Positions 18,191 through 26,820 of a stretch of 64,000 nt of DNA are shown one piece after another. The stretch is from contig JBGCDP010000110.1 in the NCBI GenBank assembly GCA_045105475.1, positions 10,086-74,085 on the forward strand, in the 5' to 3' direction. Made by a program: the position numbers and the translations under genes. Origin of the DNA: WTJY01 sp045105475. GTDB lineage: Bacteria > Chloroflexota > Anaerolineae > Promineifilales > Promineifilaceae. Position 1 is the stretch's first letter. Each line of letters begins with the position of its first letter. The notes beneath the pieces were generated by a model. The model searched no databases. It saw only the letters and a program-made list of their open reading frames with translations, and was not told where the DNA came from.

Positions 18191-18894
18191 TTAGTCACAA
18201 ATCCAGTTGCCCTACGACGATCAAGCGCAGCTTTTAAAGTTCTGAGTCGGCTTAAATTAGCATTTTTGTTATAGACCGTTGCATTTGAAGGATGAACACG
18301 TCGGTAATAAACGACCGAGGGCATCATATGATTTTTTAGACCCATTTCTTGTGAACGCGCATACCAATCGATGTCACAACCAGATCGAAACGAAGGGTTA
18401 AATGATCCAACCTGTCTAAACGATTTTGCACGAATGAGCATGGCAGGAGAGATTTGAGACGGCATCACCTTCTGCGGGATTTTAGTTTTACGTTTGAACG
18501 AATCTTCCACTTCAGGGCTAAAAAAATTCTCAGCATGGCCGTAAATAACATCTAAATCAGGATTCTCGTCAAGCAGTGCCATCTGCGCAGAAAGCTTACC
18601 CTCAACCCAAATATCATCAGAGTCCAGAAAGGCTAAAAACTGACCATGAGCATAATCAATCCCACTGTTACGGGCAGCGGCCACACCTTGATTCTCTTGG
18701 CAAAGATAGATGAGCTGACTGCCATAGCTCTGCACAATTTCTGGGGTCCTATCTGTTGAGCCATCATCAACAACAATAATTTCAAGCGGCCGATAATCTT
18801 GAGCCAAGATGCTATCAAGCGCTTCAGCTACGTATTGCTCGCGATTATAGACAGGGACAATGACACTAATGAGTGGGGATTTAGAGTCAGACAT
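18187..18894 (-). CDS. Glycosyltransferase family 2
   Basis: 235 residues, a compact GT-A enzyme: SVIVPVYNREQYVAEALDSI, IIVVDDGSTD, and the metal-binding D-x-D region AFLDSDDIW. It ends without membrane helices, so it is a soluble, inverting transferase working on a lipid- or protein-linked acceptor. The ATG at 18894 is preferred over a TTG at 18909 because GGAG lies nine bases upstream. It overlaps both neighbours. Confidence 0.92.
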   Translation of the reverse strand: MSDSKSPLISVIVPVYNREQYVAEALDSILAQDYRPLEIIVVDDGSTDRTPEIVQSYGSQLIYLCQENQGVAAARNSGIDYAHGQFLAFLDSDDIWVEGKLSAQMALLDENPDLDVIYGHAENFFSPEVEDSFKRKTKIPQKVMPSQISPAMLIRAKSFRQVGSFNPSFRSGCDIDWYARSQEMGLKNHMMPSVVYYRRVHPSNATVYNKNANLSRLRTLKAALDRRRATGFVTK

Positions 18895-20020
18895 CGGCAC
18901 ATTCTCCAACAGGTGTCACCAACCGTTTGTAAACTTCATTATATTTAGCCGCGCATTTAGCCATACCAAAGTGATTTTTCACGCGATCTTGAGCCGCATG
19001 GCCAAATGTCTCTGCCATTTCCTTGTTTTGGAGCAAAGTGTTAATTGACGCCGCTAACCCAACCACATCCCCCGCCTCAACCAACAAGCCGGTCTCACCG
19101 CTTAAAACGACTTGATCCATACCACCCACACGCGTTGATACAATCGGCCGAGCCATTTGAGAAGCTTCTAAGGCTGCAATAGGCAAGCCTTCGTGCTGGG
19201 AGCTCATGACAAATAGGGTTGCCTGATTAAACAGCTCAGCCACTTCACTGTTGTGTACACGGCCGGGGAAATCCACGACATGATCGATTTCTAGCTGAAC
19301 GGCCAAAGTTTTAAGCGTATCAGCTTCTGGGCCATCACCTACAATTTTCAGACATGCGGCCGGATGGCTTTTATTCACAATCTGGAACGCCTTCAAAAGT
19401 ACGTCAATTTGCTTTTGAGGAGCCAGCCTGCCTAATGAGAGCAGTGTAGGTGGCTCCCATGGCAGCGGTTTAACAGGATGGGTTTGTGGTGAAATGCCAT
19501 TGAGCAGCGCTTGTGATTTATCAGCAAACTCAGGGTGGTAGCCTAAAATCCAGTCTAGAATCTCATTTGAAACAGTGGTAATCTGTCCAGCTTGAGCCAG
19601 CATTTTTCCGAAACCGGTATCGAGCGTCGGCCGTACATTTCGCGTCTCATAGTTATTGTGAACGGTCACAACAGTTGGGATCGGCCGGGTTTTCGTAATT
19701 TGTAAGTAGTAAAGAATTTCGGGGCCACAAGGGTGGAGATGGATCAAGTCAGGCTGAAATTCGTTGATTAGTTTTTGGATAGCGATGCGGGTGCGTATGA
19801 TGCCAGCCGGGTTTTGCCTGAACAAGGGTCCAATCGTATCAAAACAATGGACCGGCACATCACCGTGCAGAGCAAAAGGCGGCCGTTTTGATTCCCCATG
19901 ATCAGCAATCAAAATGATTTCATGCCCTTGCTCGCGCAGATGGGGCAGCAAGTCGGCCGTAAATGTTTGAATACCACCTAAATCCGGCAGAAACGTGTTT
20001 AACCAGAACAATATTTTCAT
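18887..20020 (-). CDS. Glycosyltransferase family 4, paralogue 1
   Basis: 377 residues. It starts MKILFWLNTFLPDLGGIQTF (GGIQ is the N-terminal donor-side loop), contains PTLLSLGRLAPQKQIDVLLK and ends with SSQHEGLPIAALEASQMARPIV bearing the E-x7-E signature. It is clearly a sister of the next gene: the first twenty residues and the ARPIV segment are nearly identical. Both presumably elongate the same glycan with related sugars. Start and stop both form ATGA-type overlaps. Confidence 0.92.
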   Translation of the reverse strand: MKILFWLNTFLPDLGGIQTFTADLLPHLREQGHEIILIADHGESKRPPFALHGDVPVHCFDTIGPLFRQNPAGIIRTRIAIQKLINEFQPDLIHLHPCGPEILYYLQITKTRPIPTVVTVHNNYETRNVRPTLDTGFGKMLAQAGQITTVSNEILDWILGYHPEFADKSQALLNGISPQTHPVKPLPWEPPTLLSLGRLAPQKQIDVLLKAFQIVNKSHPAACLKIVGDGPEADTLKTLAVQLEIDHVVDFPGRVHNSEVAELFNQATLFVMSSQHEGLPIAALEASQMARPIVSTRVGGMDQVVLSGETGLLVEAGDVVGLAASINTLLQNKEMAETFGHAAQDRVKNHFGMAKCAAKYNEVYKRLVTPVGECADV

Positions 20021-21147
20021 ATAGCAACCTCGTAATTGACCCGAGCAACTTCGCGATAAACTTGGTCGTAACTAGCGGACGTTTGAGCCATTCCGAAAGC
20101 CGATTCAACATGCTCTCGCCCTGCATTTCCAAAGGCTTGAGCCTGCTCTCGGTTTGCCAGTAACCGGCAAATAGCTTCAGCCATATTTGCATGATCATTC
20201 GGCTCCACCAAATAGCCGGTGACACCATCTTGAACCACTTCACTCATACCATCAGCGGCCGTTGCCACAATCGGCCGAGCCATTTGTGCCGCTTCCAAAA
20301 CACTCAGAGAAAGCCCCTCATAATCGGAAGACGAAGCATACACAGTCGATTGGTTCAAAAGTCGAGGGACTTCTTGCGGGTCAACCCATCCGAGAAAATC
20401 AACGGCATCATCTAATCCAAGCTCACCAGCCAACGCTTTCAATTTCACCTTTTCAGAGCCACTCCCGCCAATAATCAAACGGGCTTGTGGATGGTTTTGA
20501 AAAACAATTTGAAACGCCCGTAACAGGCAACTTAAATTCTTTTGTGGATCTAATCGGCATAGGGCCAGCAGAATTGGCAGATCAAATGGCAGCGGTGTAC
20601 GCGCAATATCCTGCAGCGGTATAGCATTTGGAATCACTCCAATCTCATCCGCTAATAGCTCAAACGCAAGCCCCATCCACTTTTTAACATCAGTTGAAAC
20701 GGCGATTACTTGATTGGCCTGCTTGATAAAGGCACCCAAGCTCGACCGCTTCTCAGTCTGCAATTCGATAGAATCAAAGCTAGCCTGTATTGTGACAACA
20801 AGCGGCTTTTTAATTAATCTGAACACCTGCTGAGCGTAAACAAGTTCGGGACCACTTGGTTGCATGTGAATAACATCCGGGTCAAACGATTTGATTAGCT
20901 TTTGAATGGCGATTTTGGTCAGAAGCAACTCTTTGGGATTGCGATTTTGCAACGGCCGAATCATATTAAATCGATGAATAGGAACATCCCCCTGAAGCGA
21001 GGTTTCAGGGGCTCCACGAAACCCAATATCTGCAATCACCAAAAGCTCATGCCCTTGTTCCCGCTGAAAAGGCAGCAGGTTACTTGTAAAGGTCTGAATG
21101 CCACCAATGTCAGGTAAAAATGTATTTAGCCAATGAAGGATTTTCAT
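20017..21147 (-). CDS. Glycosyltransferase family 4, paralogue 2
   Basis: 376 residues. It starts MKILHWLNTFLPDIGGIQTF, has PILLALCRLDPQKNLSCLLR and DYEGLSLSVLEAAQMARPIV, so it is a retaining GT-B enzyme like its tandem sister at 18887. Divergence is greatest in the acceptor half (about 60-180), consistent with a different acceptor. It overlaps the SDR stop by one base (TAATG). Confidence 0.92.
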   Translation of the reverse strand: MKILHWLNTFLPDIGGIQTFTSNLLPFQREQGHELLVIADIGFRGAPETSLQGDVPIHRFNMIRPLQNRNPKELLLTKIAIQKLIKSFDPDVIHMQPSGPELVYAQQVFRLIKKPLVVTIQASFDSIELQTEKRSSLGAFIKQANQVIAVSTDVKKWMGLAFELLADEIGVIPNAIPLQDIARTPLPFDLPILLALCRLDPQKNLSCLLRAFQIVFQNHPQARLIIGGSGSEKVKLKALAGELGLDDAVDFLGWVDPQEVPRLLNQSTVYASSSDYEGLSLSVLEAAQMARPIVATAADGMSEVVQDGVTGYLVEPNDHANMAEAICRLLANREQAQAFGNAGREHVESAFGMAQTSASYDQVYREVARVNYEVAI

Positions 21148-22079
21148 TAAGGAATGCCCTCCAGCAGAGGTGCTTCCACCCGCGTTTTTTCTTGAATGCT
21201 TCTAGCACTAACCAGTGTTAATCCAGCATCTATTTTCATAATGCTACCGGTGGTAAACCGTGAAAAATAGTCAGAAGCTAAATAGACAGCTGTCCGGCCG
21301 ATGTAGTCAGGATCAATTGTCGTTTGATACAGTGGGGTATGTGGTTCAGGTGCCAGTAGATCATCTTCAAATTTCGTTACGGCACCCGGTGCAATCCCAT
21401 TAACTCGAATGTTTTTTGGAGCCAAATCTAACGCAAGCTCTTTGACGGCCGATGCTAAAGCAGCTTTTGCACTGCTGTACGATGGCCAACGGCTCGCTAG
21501 CTCTTGGTGGATCGAGGTGAGGAATATGATATTCCCACGCACATCATTCGCTATCATGCGGCCAGCTATTTCTTTGGTAAGTGCAATTGGCCCAAACAAA
21601 TTGATTTCGTAGTTACTTTTCCATTCTTCAATATCGAGTTCTTCTGTTTTAATAGTTGCCCCATTCTTACCTATATTGTTCACTAAAACATCAATCTGCA
21701 TGTCATTTACATCTAGCCATGCTAGCAGCTCAGATTGTTCATCAGCATGCAGAATATTCAGCTGAAAGCCTCTTGATTGAGGTGATAGTCTGAGCAGCTC
21801 TTTTTCAACAGCTTGGCAACTGTCTGGGTTTATTTCAGTGAAGTAAATAGTAGCCCCTTGCTGGGCCATTTCTAACGCGATGGACCGGCCTATATTTTGA
21901 CCAGCTCCCGTAATCAAAACGTTTTTGCCAGCCAAAAGCTGATTATCATAAACCATGACTGCTTTATCTTTTGGAGGCATTTCAACACGATAGTATGGAG
22001 TTGGAGGGATTGGCAAAGACTCCGCCGCTTCTCGCACTAACCGTTGAATTTGTTTAAACAAATATGCGCGTAATTTCAT
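21147..22079 (-). CDS. SDR-family oxidoreductase (first gene of glycan operon)
   Basis: 310 residues. An unusual 50-residue N-terminal extension precedes a classical short-chain dehydrogenase: cofactor loop NVLITGAGQNIGRSIA, NNIG in the middle, and the catalytic Y-x3-K in SYSSAKAALA. The C-terminal IAPGAV and GSIMKIDAG segments are typical. Its place at the head of a glycan operon suggests it makes or modifies a nucleotide sugar or a sugar keto group, but fatty-acid-type reduction cannot be excluded. A 503-bp non-coding region lies upstream. Confidence 0.88.
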   Translation of the reverse strand: MKLRAYLFKQIQRLVREAAESLPIPPTPYYRVEMPPKDKAVMVYDNQLLAGKNVLITGAGQNIGRSIALEMAQQGATIYFTEINPDSCQAVEKELLRLSPQSRGFQLNILHADEQSELLAWLDVNDMQIDVLVNNIGKNGATIKTEELDIEEWKSNYEINLFGPIALTKEIAGRMIANDVRGNIIFLTSIHQELASRWPSYSSAKAALASAVKELALDLAPKNIRVNGIAPGAVTKFEDDLLAPEPHTPLYQTTIDPDYIGRTAVYLASDYFSRFTTGSIMKIDAGLTLVSARSIQEKTRVEAPLLEGIP

Positions 22080-22582
22080 TCAGATAAAAGCTTACAAAAA
22101 TCAGAAGATGATTTAAATCACATTGGAACTAGCACGTCCAAAAATGGAACTGTGTTCCTATTCGCCAAAAAGACTAATGAGAAGGCTAACTGATCGACCT
22201 CTATAAAAGCATTTAGGCAGAGGCTAAATCAGGGCGCCTGAAGTGATTATTTAATTGTTGACAGTTTATCTTGCGTGAGGGAGGGTTTTATTGCTTGGAA
22301 GTTCCCAGCGTTGTGCTAAGTAAATCAATAAAAAGATTGATCAGTTTCCAATAGTGTGTGGTGTGTATAGCAAGTTTTCAACCAAGCCAATGCATCGCGA
22401 AGAGCGAGAGAAGCCTTTATAGTATTCTTACTACCCCCATTAAGATTAAACTTACGATAGTTCATCGTGTGAAAATTACATGGGAAACTTCCCTATATTT
22501 TCACAGGCAGGTGCAGGAAATATGGGCTATTTCTCTCGAGTGTGTTGATCTGATTTTGTAAGCTCCCACACTAACTACTGGT
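22080..22582. other. 503-bp intergenic region with several hairpins
   Basis: No convincing gene (a 67-codon plus-strand ORF at 22358 lacks a ribosome-binding site). It holds at least four inverted repeats: GGAAC/GTTCC near 22152-22164, ATCAAT/ATTGAT near 22323-22340, ACGAT/ATCGT at 22453-22467, and a nested hairpin 22469-22504 (GTGAAAAT...GGGAA/TTCCC...ATTTTCAC). It lacks CGGCCG sites. It must contain the promoter of the 14-gene operon and the 3' end of the Nif3-like gene. No clear -10/-35 pair was found. Confidence 0.6.
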
Positions 22583-23335
22583 TTACATGTCGGTTGGGAA
22601 ATCAAAAAACTGGGTTTCGAGACTAAACTTTTCGCTTAACTGTGCCCCTAGAGCTTGAACGCCCACAGTTTCAGTGGCGTAGTGCCCGCCAAAAATGACA
22701 TTAATTCCAAAATCAGAGGCAAGCCAATAGTGTGAATGAGATGTCTCGCCAGTGATATACGTATCGGCCCCCAAACTAACGACCTCTTCAACCATACCTG
22801 CCCCACCACCAGATAAAATGGCGATACGTTTTACGGTGCTTGGTCCGTGCGGTAAGACCTTACTACTGGTTGCTAGTTGGCTATTGATTTTAGTCTCTAA
22901 ATCTTTGCGCAAAATCGGCCGAACATCTCCACAAACTCCTAGTGGAGTTCCTTTCATATTCCCCCACCAGATGATGTTTTCCAAGCCAAATATTTTAGCC
23001 AAAACCGCATTGTTGCCCACTTCAGGGTGGGCGTCTAACGGCAAATGAGCCGCGTAAAGATTAATTCCATGGCGCATAAAGGTGCGCACTCGTTGGCCTA
23101 ACGGCCCGGCAATTCTCTCTGGGCTACCCCAAAACAGCCCATGATGCACGAGGAGCAGATCCGCTCCCCAGTCAGCGGCGGCTTCAATAACGGCCGGAGC
23201 TGAATCAACCGCCAGTGCGATTTTTTTCACATCTTGATTGTCTGTTTCTACTTGCAGACCTTGTGGCCCATAGTCGCTGATCTCCGCAATACGCAGATAG
23301 CCATCTAAATAGTTAGTCAGTTCGTTTAAGTTCAT
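22583..23335 (-). CDS. Nif3-like dinuclear metal centre hexameric protein
   Basis: 250 residues, family-typical length. Metal ligands are visible in LLLVHHGLFWG, AAHLPLDAHPEVGNN and the C-terminal GGHYATETVG, and SGGGAGMVEE lies mid-protein. The Nif3/YbgI family forms toroidal hexamers with two metals per active site. It is often annotated GTP cyclohydrolase I type 2 but the physiological reaction is not settled. It diverges from the HNH gene across about 190 bp. Confidence 0.92.
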   Translation of the reverse strand: MNLNELTNYLDGYLRIAEISDYGPQGLQVETDNQDVKKIALAVDSAPAVIEAAADWGADLLLVHHGLFWGSPERIAGPLGQRVRTFMRHGINLYAAHLPLDAHPEVGNNAVLAKIFGLENIIWWGNMKGTPLGVCGDVRPILRKDLETKINSQLATSSKVLPHGPSTVKRIAILSGGGAGMVEEVVSLGADTYITGETSHSHYWLASDFGINVIFGGHYATETVGVQALGAQLSEKFSLETQFFDFPTDM

Positions 23336-23529
23336 AGCAAAATGATGCTACCAGATTGTTTTTTACAATCAAAATATGTTAGATAAGAACAAAACAAATT
23401 AACCTTTGTTCATTGTCCGTTGAAAATTGATACTTTTTCTGGTCCTATCTCCCGTCCTGATGTATAAATAAATTTAGTCGCCTAGGGTATTTGTTGCGTT
23501 GACACAACACTGCCATTACCAAAAAAGAT

Positions 23530-24054
23530 ATGGAACAGGCTTATAATCCGTTAGCCGAACCCGTTCTAATACTCAATGCAAACTTTGAGCCTTTGCATGT
23601 AAGCAATACGCGCCGTGCGCTTGGTTTGATTATCTCTGGAAAAGCGGAGGTAATTATCAACGGCCGTGGGACCGTGCACACCTCCCAGACTACATTCGGA
23701 ATCCCATCAATTATCAGACTGTCATACATGATCAAACGCCCTCGGCCACGTATTAACATGTCAAAACGGGAAATCATGCGGCGAGATCAGCATACATGCC
23801 AATATTGTGGCAAAAAGGCTCATGATCTAACCATTGATCATGTAAAACCCAAACATGCAGGCGGTAAGCACACATGGTTAAACATTGTTGCTGCATGTGG
23901 CCCTTGCAATCGAAAAAAGGGTGGCCGAACACCAGAGCAGGCCCGTATGCCTTTGCGGCGTCCTCCTTTTGAGCCTCGCCCCTCGGCCGCATATAGGTTT
24001 GGGCGCTATCTTAAAAGACGCGAAGAATGGGATCAATTTTTGCAGGGGTGGTAA
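23530..24054 (+). CDS. HNH endonuclease family protein
   Basis: 174 residues. An N-terminal 60-residue region (VLILNANFEPLHVSNTRRAL) common to this family precedes a Cys4-zinc HNH fold: C90-x2-C93, the DH of TIDHVKPKHAGG (103-104), N118, then C123-x2-C126-N127. A basic arginine-rich C-terminus follows. These stand-alone HNH proteins are widespread in chromosomes and not clearly mobile; a DNA nicking or repair role is likely. The ATG lacks a clear ribosome-binding site. A TTGACA lies about 30 bp upstream but has no matching -10 box. Confidence 0.88.
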   Translation: MEQAYNPLAEPVLILNANFEPLHVSNTRRALGLIISGKAEVIINGRGTVHTSQTTFGIPSIIRLSYMIKRPRPRINMSKREIMRRDQHTCQYCGKKAHDLTIDHVKPKHAGGKHTWLNIVAACGPCNRKKGGRTPEQARMPLRRPPFEPRPSAAYRFGRYLKRREEWDQFLQGW

Positions 24055-24133
24055 TCGATTCCTAGTCCGAACCTCGCCGACAATCAGTGGACCGTGATAA
24101 CTCGTTAGATTAAGTACGCTTCATCAAGCACGT

Positions 24134-24598
24134 TTAGCTTGCCAATTCAATGATCCGTTCAAGCCCCTCATCGACTAAACCGGTAACCGTTTTGACCATC
24201 ATCTCGTAAGCCTGTTTGTTTTTACTATAGGGATCAGGCACATCGTAGATTGGGCCAGGCACCATTTCGCTAAGCAAGAATATTTTGCTGGCTTCAGTCG
24301 GATTCTCTAAGCTCAAAATCTCTTTGTGATTCGCTTCCATGCAAACAATCAGATCAGCCTGTTGCACCATTGCCTGCGTGGCCACTTTCGATTGATGATT
24401 CATTAGATCAATTGATTCTGTTTCTTCAATCACTTCAACGCTAAAACGAGAGGCAGACCGCGGGGGATATTCACCCGTCCCGGCCGAATGCACCGTCCAA
24501 TCTACCAGATTACGCTGAGCCAACCGCTTAACTAACAGTCGCTCCACCACGGGTGAACGACACACATTTCCAGTACAGATAACAAGAATGTTTGACAT
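24134..24598 (-). CDS. Low-molecular-weight protein-tyrosine phosphatase
   Basis: 154 residues from the ATG at 24598 (a TTG eight codons upstream is unlikely). The P-loop CTGNVCRS provides Cys8 and Arg14 of the C-x5-R motif, and DVPDPYSKN supplies the general-acid Asp122. A complete active site and normal length point to a functional phosphatase acting on tyrosine phosphate, or an arsenate-reductase-like relative. Contrast the degenerate relative at 57238. Confidence 0.92.
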   Translation of the reverse strand: MSNILVICTGNVCRSPVVERLLVKRLAQRNLVDWTVHSAGTGEYPPRSASRFSVEVIEETESIDLMNHQSKVATQAMVQQADLIVCMEANHKEILSLENPTEASKIFLLSEMVPGPIYDVPDPYSKNKQAYEMMVKTVTGLVDEGLERIIELAS

Positions 24599-24665
24599 AA
24601 AACCATTGTGACATAAGCTCAATTGTAGGCCACAAAAACAGAGTGAAATTAGAGGGGGTAGAGAA

Positions 24666-24701
24666 ATAAGAGGCTAGAGAATCTCATCTCTAGCCTCTTA
24701 T
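24666..24701 (-). terminator. Intrinsic terminator downstream of hpf
   Basis: A perfect 15-bp stem (24666-24680 with 24687-24701, sequence ataagaggctagaga) closes a 6-nt loop 20 bp after the hpf stop. The minus-strand tail is ttattt-like and only moderately T-rich. Confidence 0.75.
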
Positions 24702-24720
24702 CTTTTGTCTAATTTAATCT

Positions 24721-25278
24721 TTAATCTACAGTGGGCTGCAGAATACCGACATTACCATCTTTACGTCGGTACAGAACATTCACAGAGTTATCTTCCCGGC
24801 TATTAAAAACAAAGAAGTCATGATCGAGCAAAATCATTTGATCAAGCGCCTCATCTTCAGACATCGGCTGGATTGAAAATTGCTTGCGGCGCATGATCCG
24901 AGGGGTTGGCACATCGTCTAACACGAGCAAATCAGGAGGAATGATATCAACCATATCATTTGACCCGTTCCGTCTATGGTCTTTAGTCCGCCCCTTGTGC
25001 CGCTTAATTTGACGATAAATTTTGCTTATAACTGAATCGATAGCGCCGTAAATCGTATCGTTTTTCTCTTCTGCTCTTAAAATGGCACCCCGACTATCCC
25101 GAATGGTAAGCTGAGCGACACGTCGCTCAGCTGAACTTTTCGCTTTTCTCTGGCTAAGCTCTACATTCACATTCTGAAGTCCCGGCATATATCTGTCGAG
25201 CTTTTCAGTTTTCTTTTCGACATAATTCTCTAGCTTCTGAGACAACTTCATACCATTTGTGTGGATAGATAGTTCCAT
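24721..25278 (-). CDS. hpf: Ribosome hibernation promoting factor, long form
   Basis: 185 residues. The N-terminal beta-alpha-beta domain (1-100; IHTNGMKLSQKLENYVEKK) binds the 30S decoding region. The C-terminal domain (about 125-185; RRKQFSIQPMSEDEALDQM, FVFNSREDNSVNVLYRRKDG) mediates 100S ribosome dimerisation. Having both makes this the long HPF seen outside gamma-proteobacteria. The ribosome-binding site aggaggg is excellent, eight bases before the ATG, and TTGTCA upstream may be part of its promoter. It protects ribosomes in stationary phase. Confidence 0.95.
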   Translation of the reverse strand: MELSIHTNGMKLSQKLENYVEKKTEKLDRYMPGLQNVNVELSQRKAKSSAERRVAQLTIRDSRGAILRAEEKNDTIYGAIDSVISKIYRQIKRHKGRTKDHRRNGSNDMVDIIPPDLLVLDDVPTPRIMRRKQFSIQPMSEDEALDQMILLDHDFFVFNSREDNSVNVLYRRKDGNVGILQPTVD

Positions 25279-25349
25279 TTGTTAAACCCTCCTACGGGAA
25301 TAAATGCTGACAACGATCCCAGTTGATGCGTCAGCCTAAGAAAATAAGT

Positions 25350-26069
25350 TTAAGTTTTTAATGCCCTTGCCACACATAAACCGGTGACATGGCTGGCTCC
25401 GGCCGATTTTAGGCAGCGGGCGGCCGCGTACAACGTTGCACCAGTTGTACACACATCATCAATTAACATCACACGTTGATTTGTTAGATTAACTTCCCCA
25501 ACCTGAAACGCCCCATCCATATTTTCGGCCCGCTCACGCCGCGTTAGCTGGGCCTGCATCTCTGTTTGGCGCATCCGATATAAACCATTTTTAACAACAG
25601 GGATATTTAGCCGTTTCGATAGCTCGGCCGCCAGCAAATAGGCTTGGTTATAGCCTCGTTCCGCTTCACGGCTCGAATGTAGAGGGATGGGAATTATCAC
25701 ATCGATGGGGTTTGACTGAATCAGCTCATTTGCAGGCTCCAGCATCATATCTGTAAGCGTTCGAGTCAGCGCAAACTGATCGTAATACTTGAACTGATGC
25801 ATGATTCGTGTCACAGGATCAGTGTACAAGACGGCCGACCGAATTTTATCGATAGGTGGCGGTACTTTGGTACACTGGCGACATTTTCCGGAGCGAAAAT
25901 TAGGCTGCCCACAAATGACACATAAGGGCTCTTTTAACCAAATTAATTTTTCTTGGCATGTGGCGCAGATAAGGCTCCCCGCAGTCTCACATCCATTACA
26001 GACTGGGGGTAAAATGAAATCTATAACGGTGTTCCAGAAACTACCTGTCGTTTGACCGTCCCGATTCAA
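25350..26069 (-). CDS. ComF family amidophosphoribosyltransferase-like protein
   Basis: 239 residues. An N-terminal zinc region with paired cysteines (PPVCNGCET, ICATC, CVICGQ, CRQC) is followed by a phosphoribosyltransferase domain with the PRPP loop RVMLIDDVCTTGATL (about 200-214). The best-studied relative helps import single-stranded DNA during competence, but many ComF-like genes occur outside competence loci. The only reasonable start is TTG at 26069; no ATG or GTG lies near the N-terminus. The gene is alone between hpf and a plus-strand membrane gene. Confidence 0.9.
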   Translation of the reverse strand: MNRDGQTTGSFWNTVIDFILPPVCNGCETAGSLICATCQEKLIWLKEPLCVICGQPNFRSGKCRQCTKVPPPIDKIRSAVLYTDPVTRIMHQFKYYDQFALTRTLTDMMLEPANELIQSNPIDVIIPIPLHSSREAERGYNQAYLLAAELSKRLNIPVVKNGLYRMRQTEMQAQLTRRERAENMDGAFQVGEVNLTNQRVMLIDDVCTTGATLYAAARCLKSAGASHVTGLCVARALKT

Positions 26070-26370
26070 ATTGGTAAGTGCTCCAACAGCCGTGTCTTAT
26101 AACCAACATTGGGCTGGATAATGACCACTCTACGGTTTTAATACTGCGTCATCGTAGATTGTGTAGAGCATAATCCGATTTTATTCAAATAGCAAACAAA
26201 CAATTCTTGAAATTTAGATTCACCTAAGCAAAGAAAATAATTGAGGAGAGCAAGTTAGATCGAGCCAAATTGGCACAACTTGGCAACCTTTTTCATCGAA
26301 ATGGCTACTTATTAAGTTGCAACCTATTGCCAACGATTTGATCCAAAACCCTGAACACCTGAGGATTCCA

Positions 26371-26757
26371 ATGACATTCACAGTAATCGAAAGAATAATC
26401 ACAGGCTTGCTACTCATTATTGCAATCATCCACATCTTACCCATTAGTGGCTTTTTCAGTATAGATAGGCTGACCGTTTTATATGACATTAAAGTCGATG
26501 AAAACAATTTAGAAATATTAATGCGGCACCGAGCGATTCTTTTTGGATTGTTAGGCTTTTTTATTGCCTATGCGGCCTTTAATCCATCTCTGCAACCGCT
26601 AGCATTTATCGCTACATTGGGTTCTGTAGGCTCATTCTTCTATTTAGCATTTTCCATTGGTGATTACAACGCTGCTATTCAGCGTATTGTCATTGCTGAT
26701 GTTATCGCTGCGATATGCTTAGTCATCGCTGTCATTTTATGGTTCGTAATCAAATGA
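26371..26757 (+). CDS. Small four-helix membrane protein
   Basis: 129 residues from the ATG at 26371, which has gagg six bases upstream; a TTG at 26317 would add 18 residues. Four hydrophobic helices (about 8-26, 48-66, 70-90, 104-126) are separated by LMRHRAILFGLLGF and SIGDYNAAIQRIVIADV. The RHRAxLFG and YNAAxxRxVxAD motifs match a small inner-membrane family that some databases misname phosphopantetheine adenylyltransferase. Function unknown. Confidence 0.75.
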   Translation: MTFTVIERIITGLLLIIAIIHILPISGFFSIDRLTVLYDIKVDENNLEILMRHRAILFGLLGFFIAYAAFNPSLQPLAFIATLGSVGSFFYLAFSIGDYNAAIQRIVIADVIAAICLVIAVILWFVIK

Positions 26758-26798
26758 TATAAGTCAAAAAAACAATGTATTCATTGAGTTTTGATCAG

Positions 26799-26807
26799 TG
26801 TTATAAT
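26799..26807 (+). promoter_or_regulatory. Extended -10 promoter of proBA
   Basis: TG-n-TATAAT (TG at 26799-26800, TATAAT at 26802-26807) lies 13 nt before the proB ATG at 26821, so the leader would be only about 6-8 nt. No good -35 is visible, which is acceptable for an extended -10 promoter. No Shine-Dalgarno precedes proB. Confidence 0.6.
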
Positions 26808-26820
26808 CCGATCCCGAAAA

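Noticed and set aside
22358..22561. Possible small peptide gene upstream of the glycan operon (candidate RiPP precursor)
   Set aside because: No ribosome-binding site, wrong strand for the operon, no leader motif or GG site.
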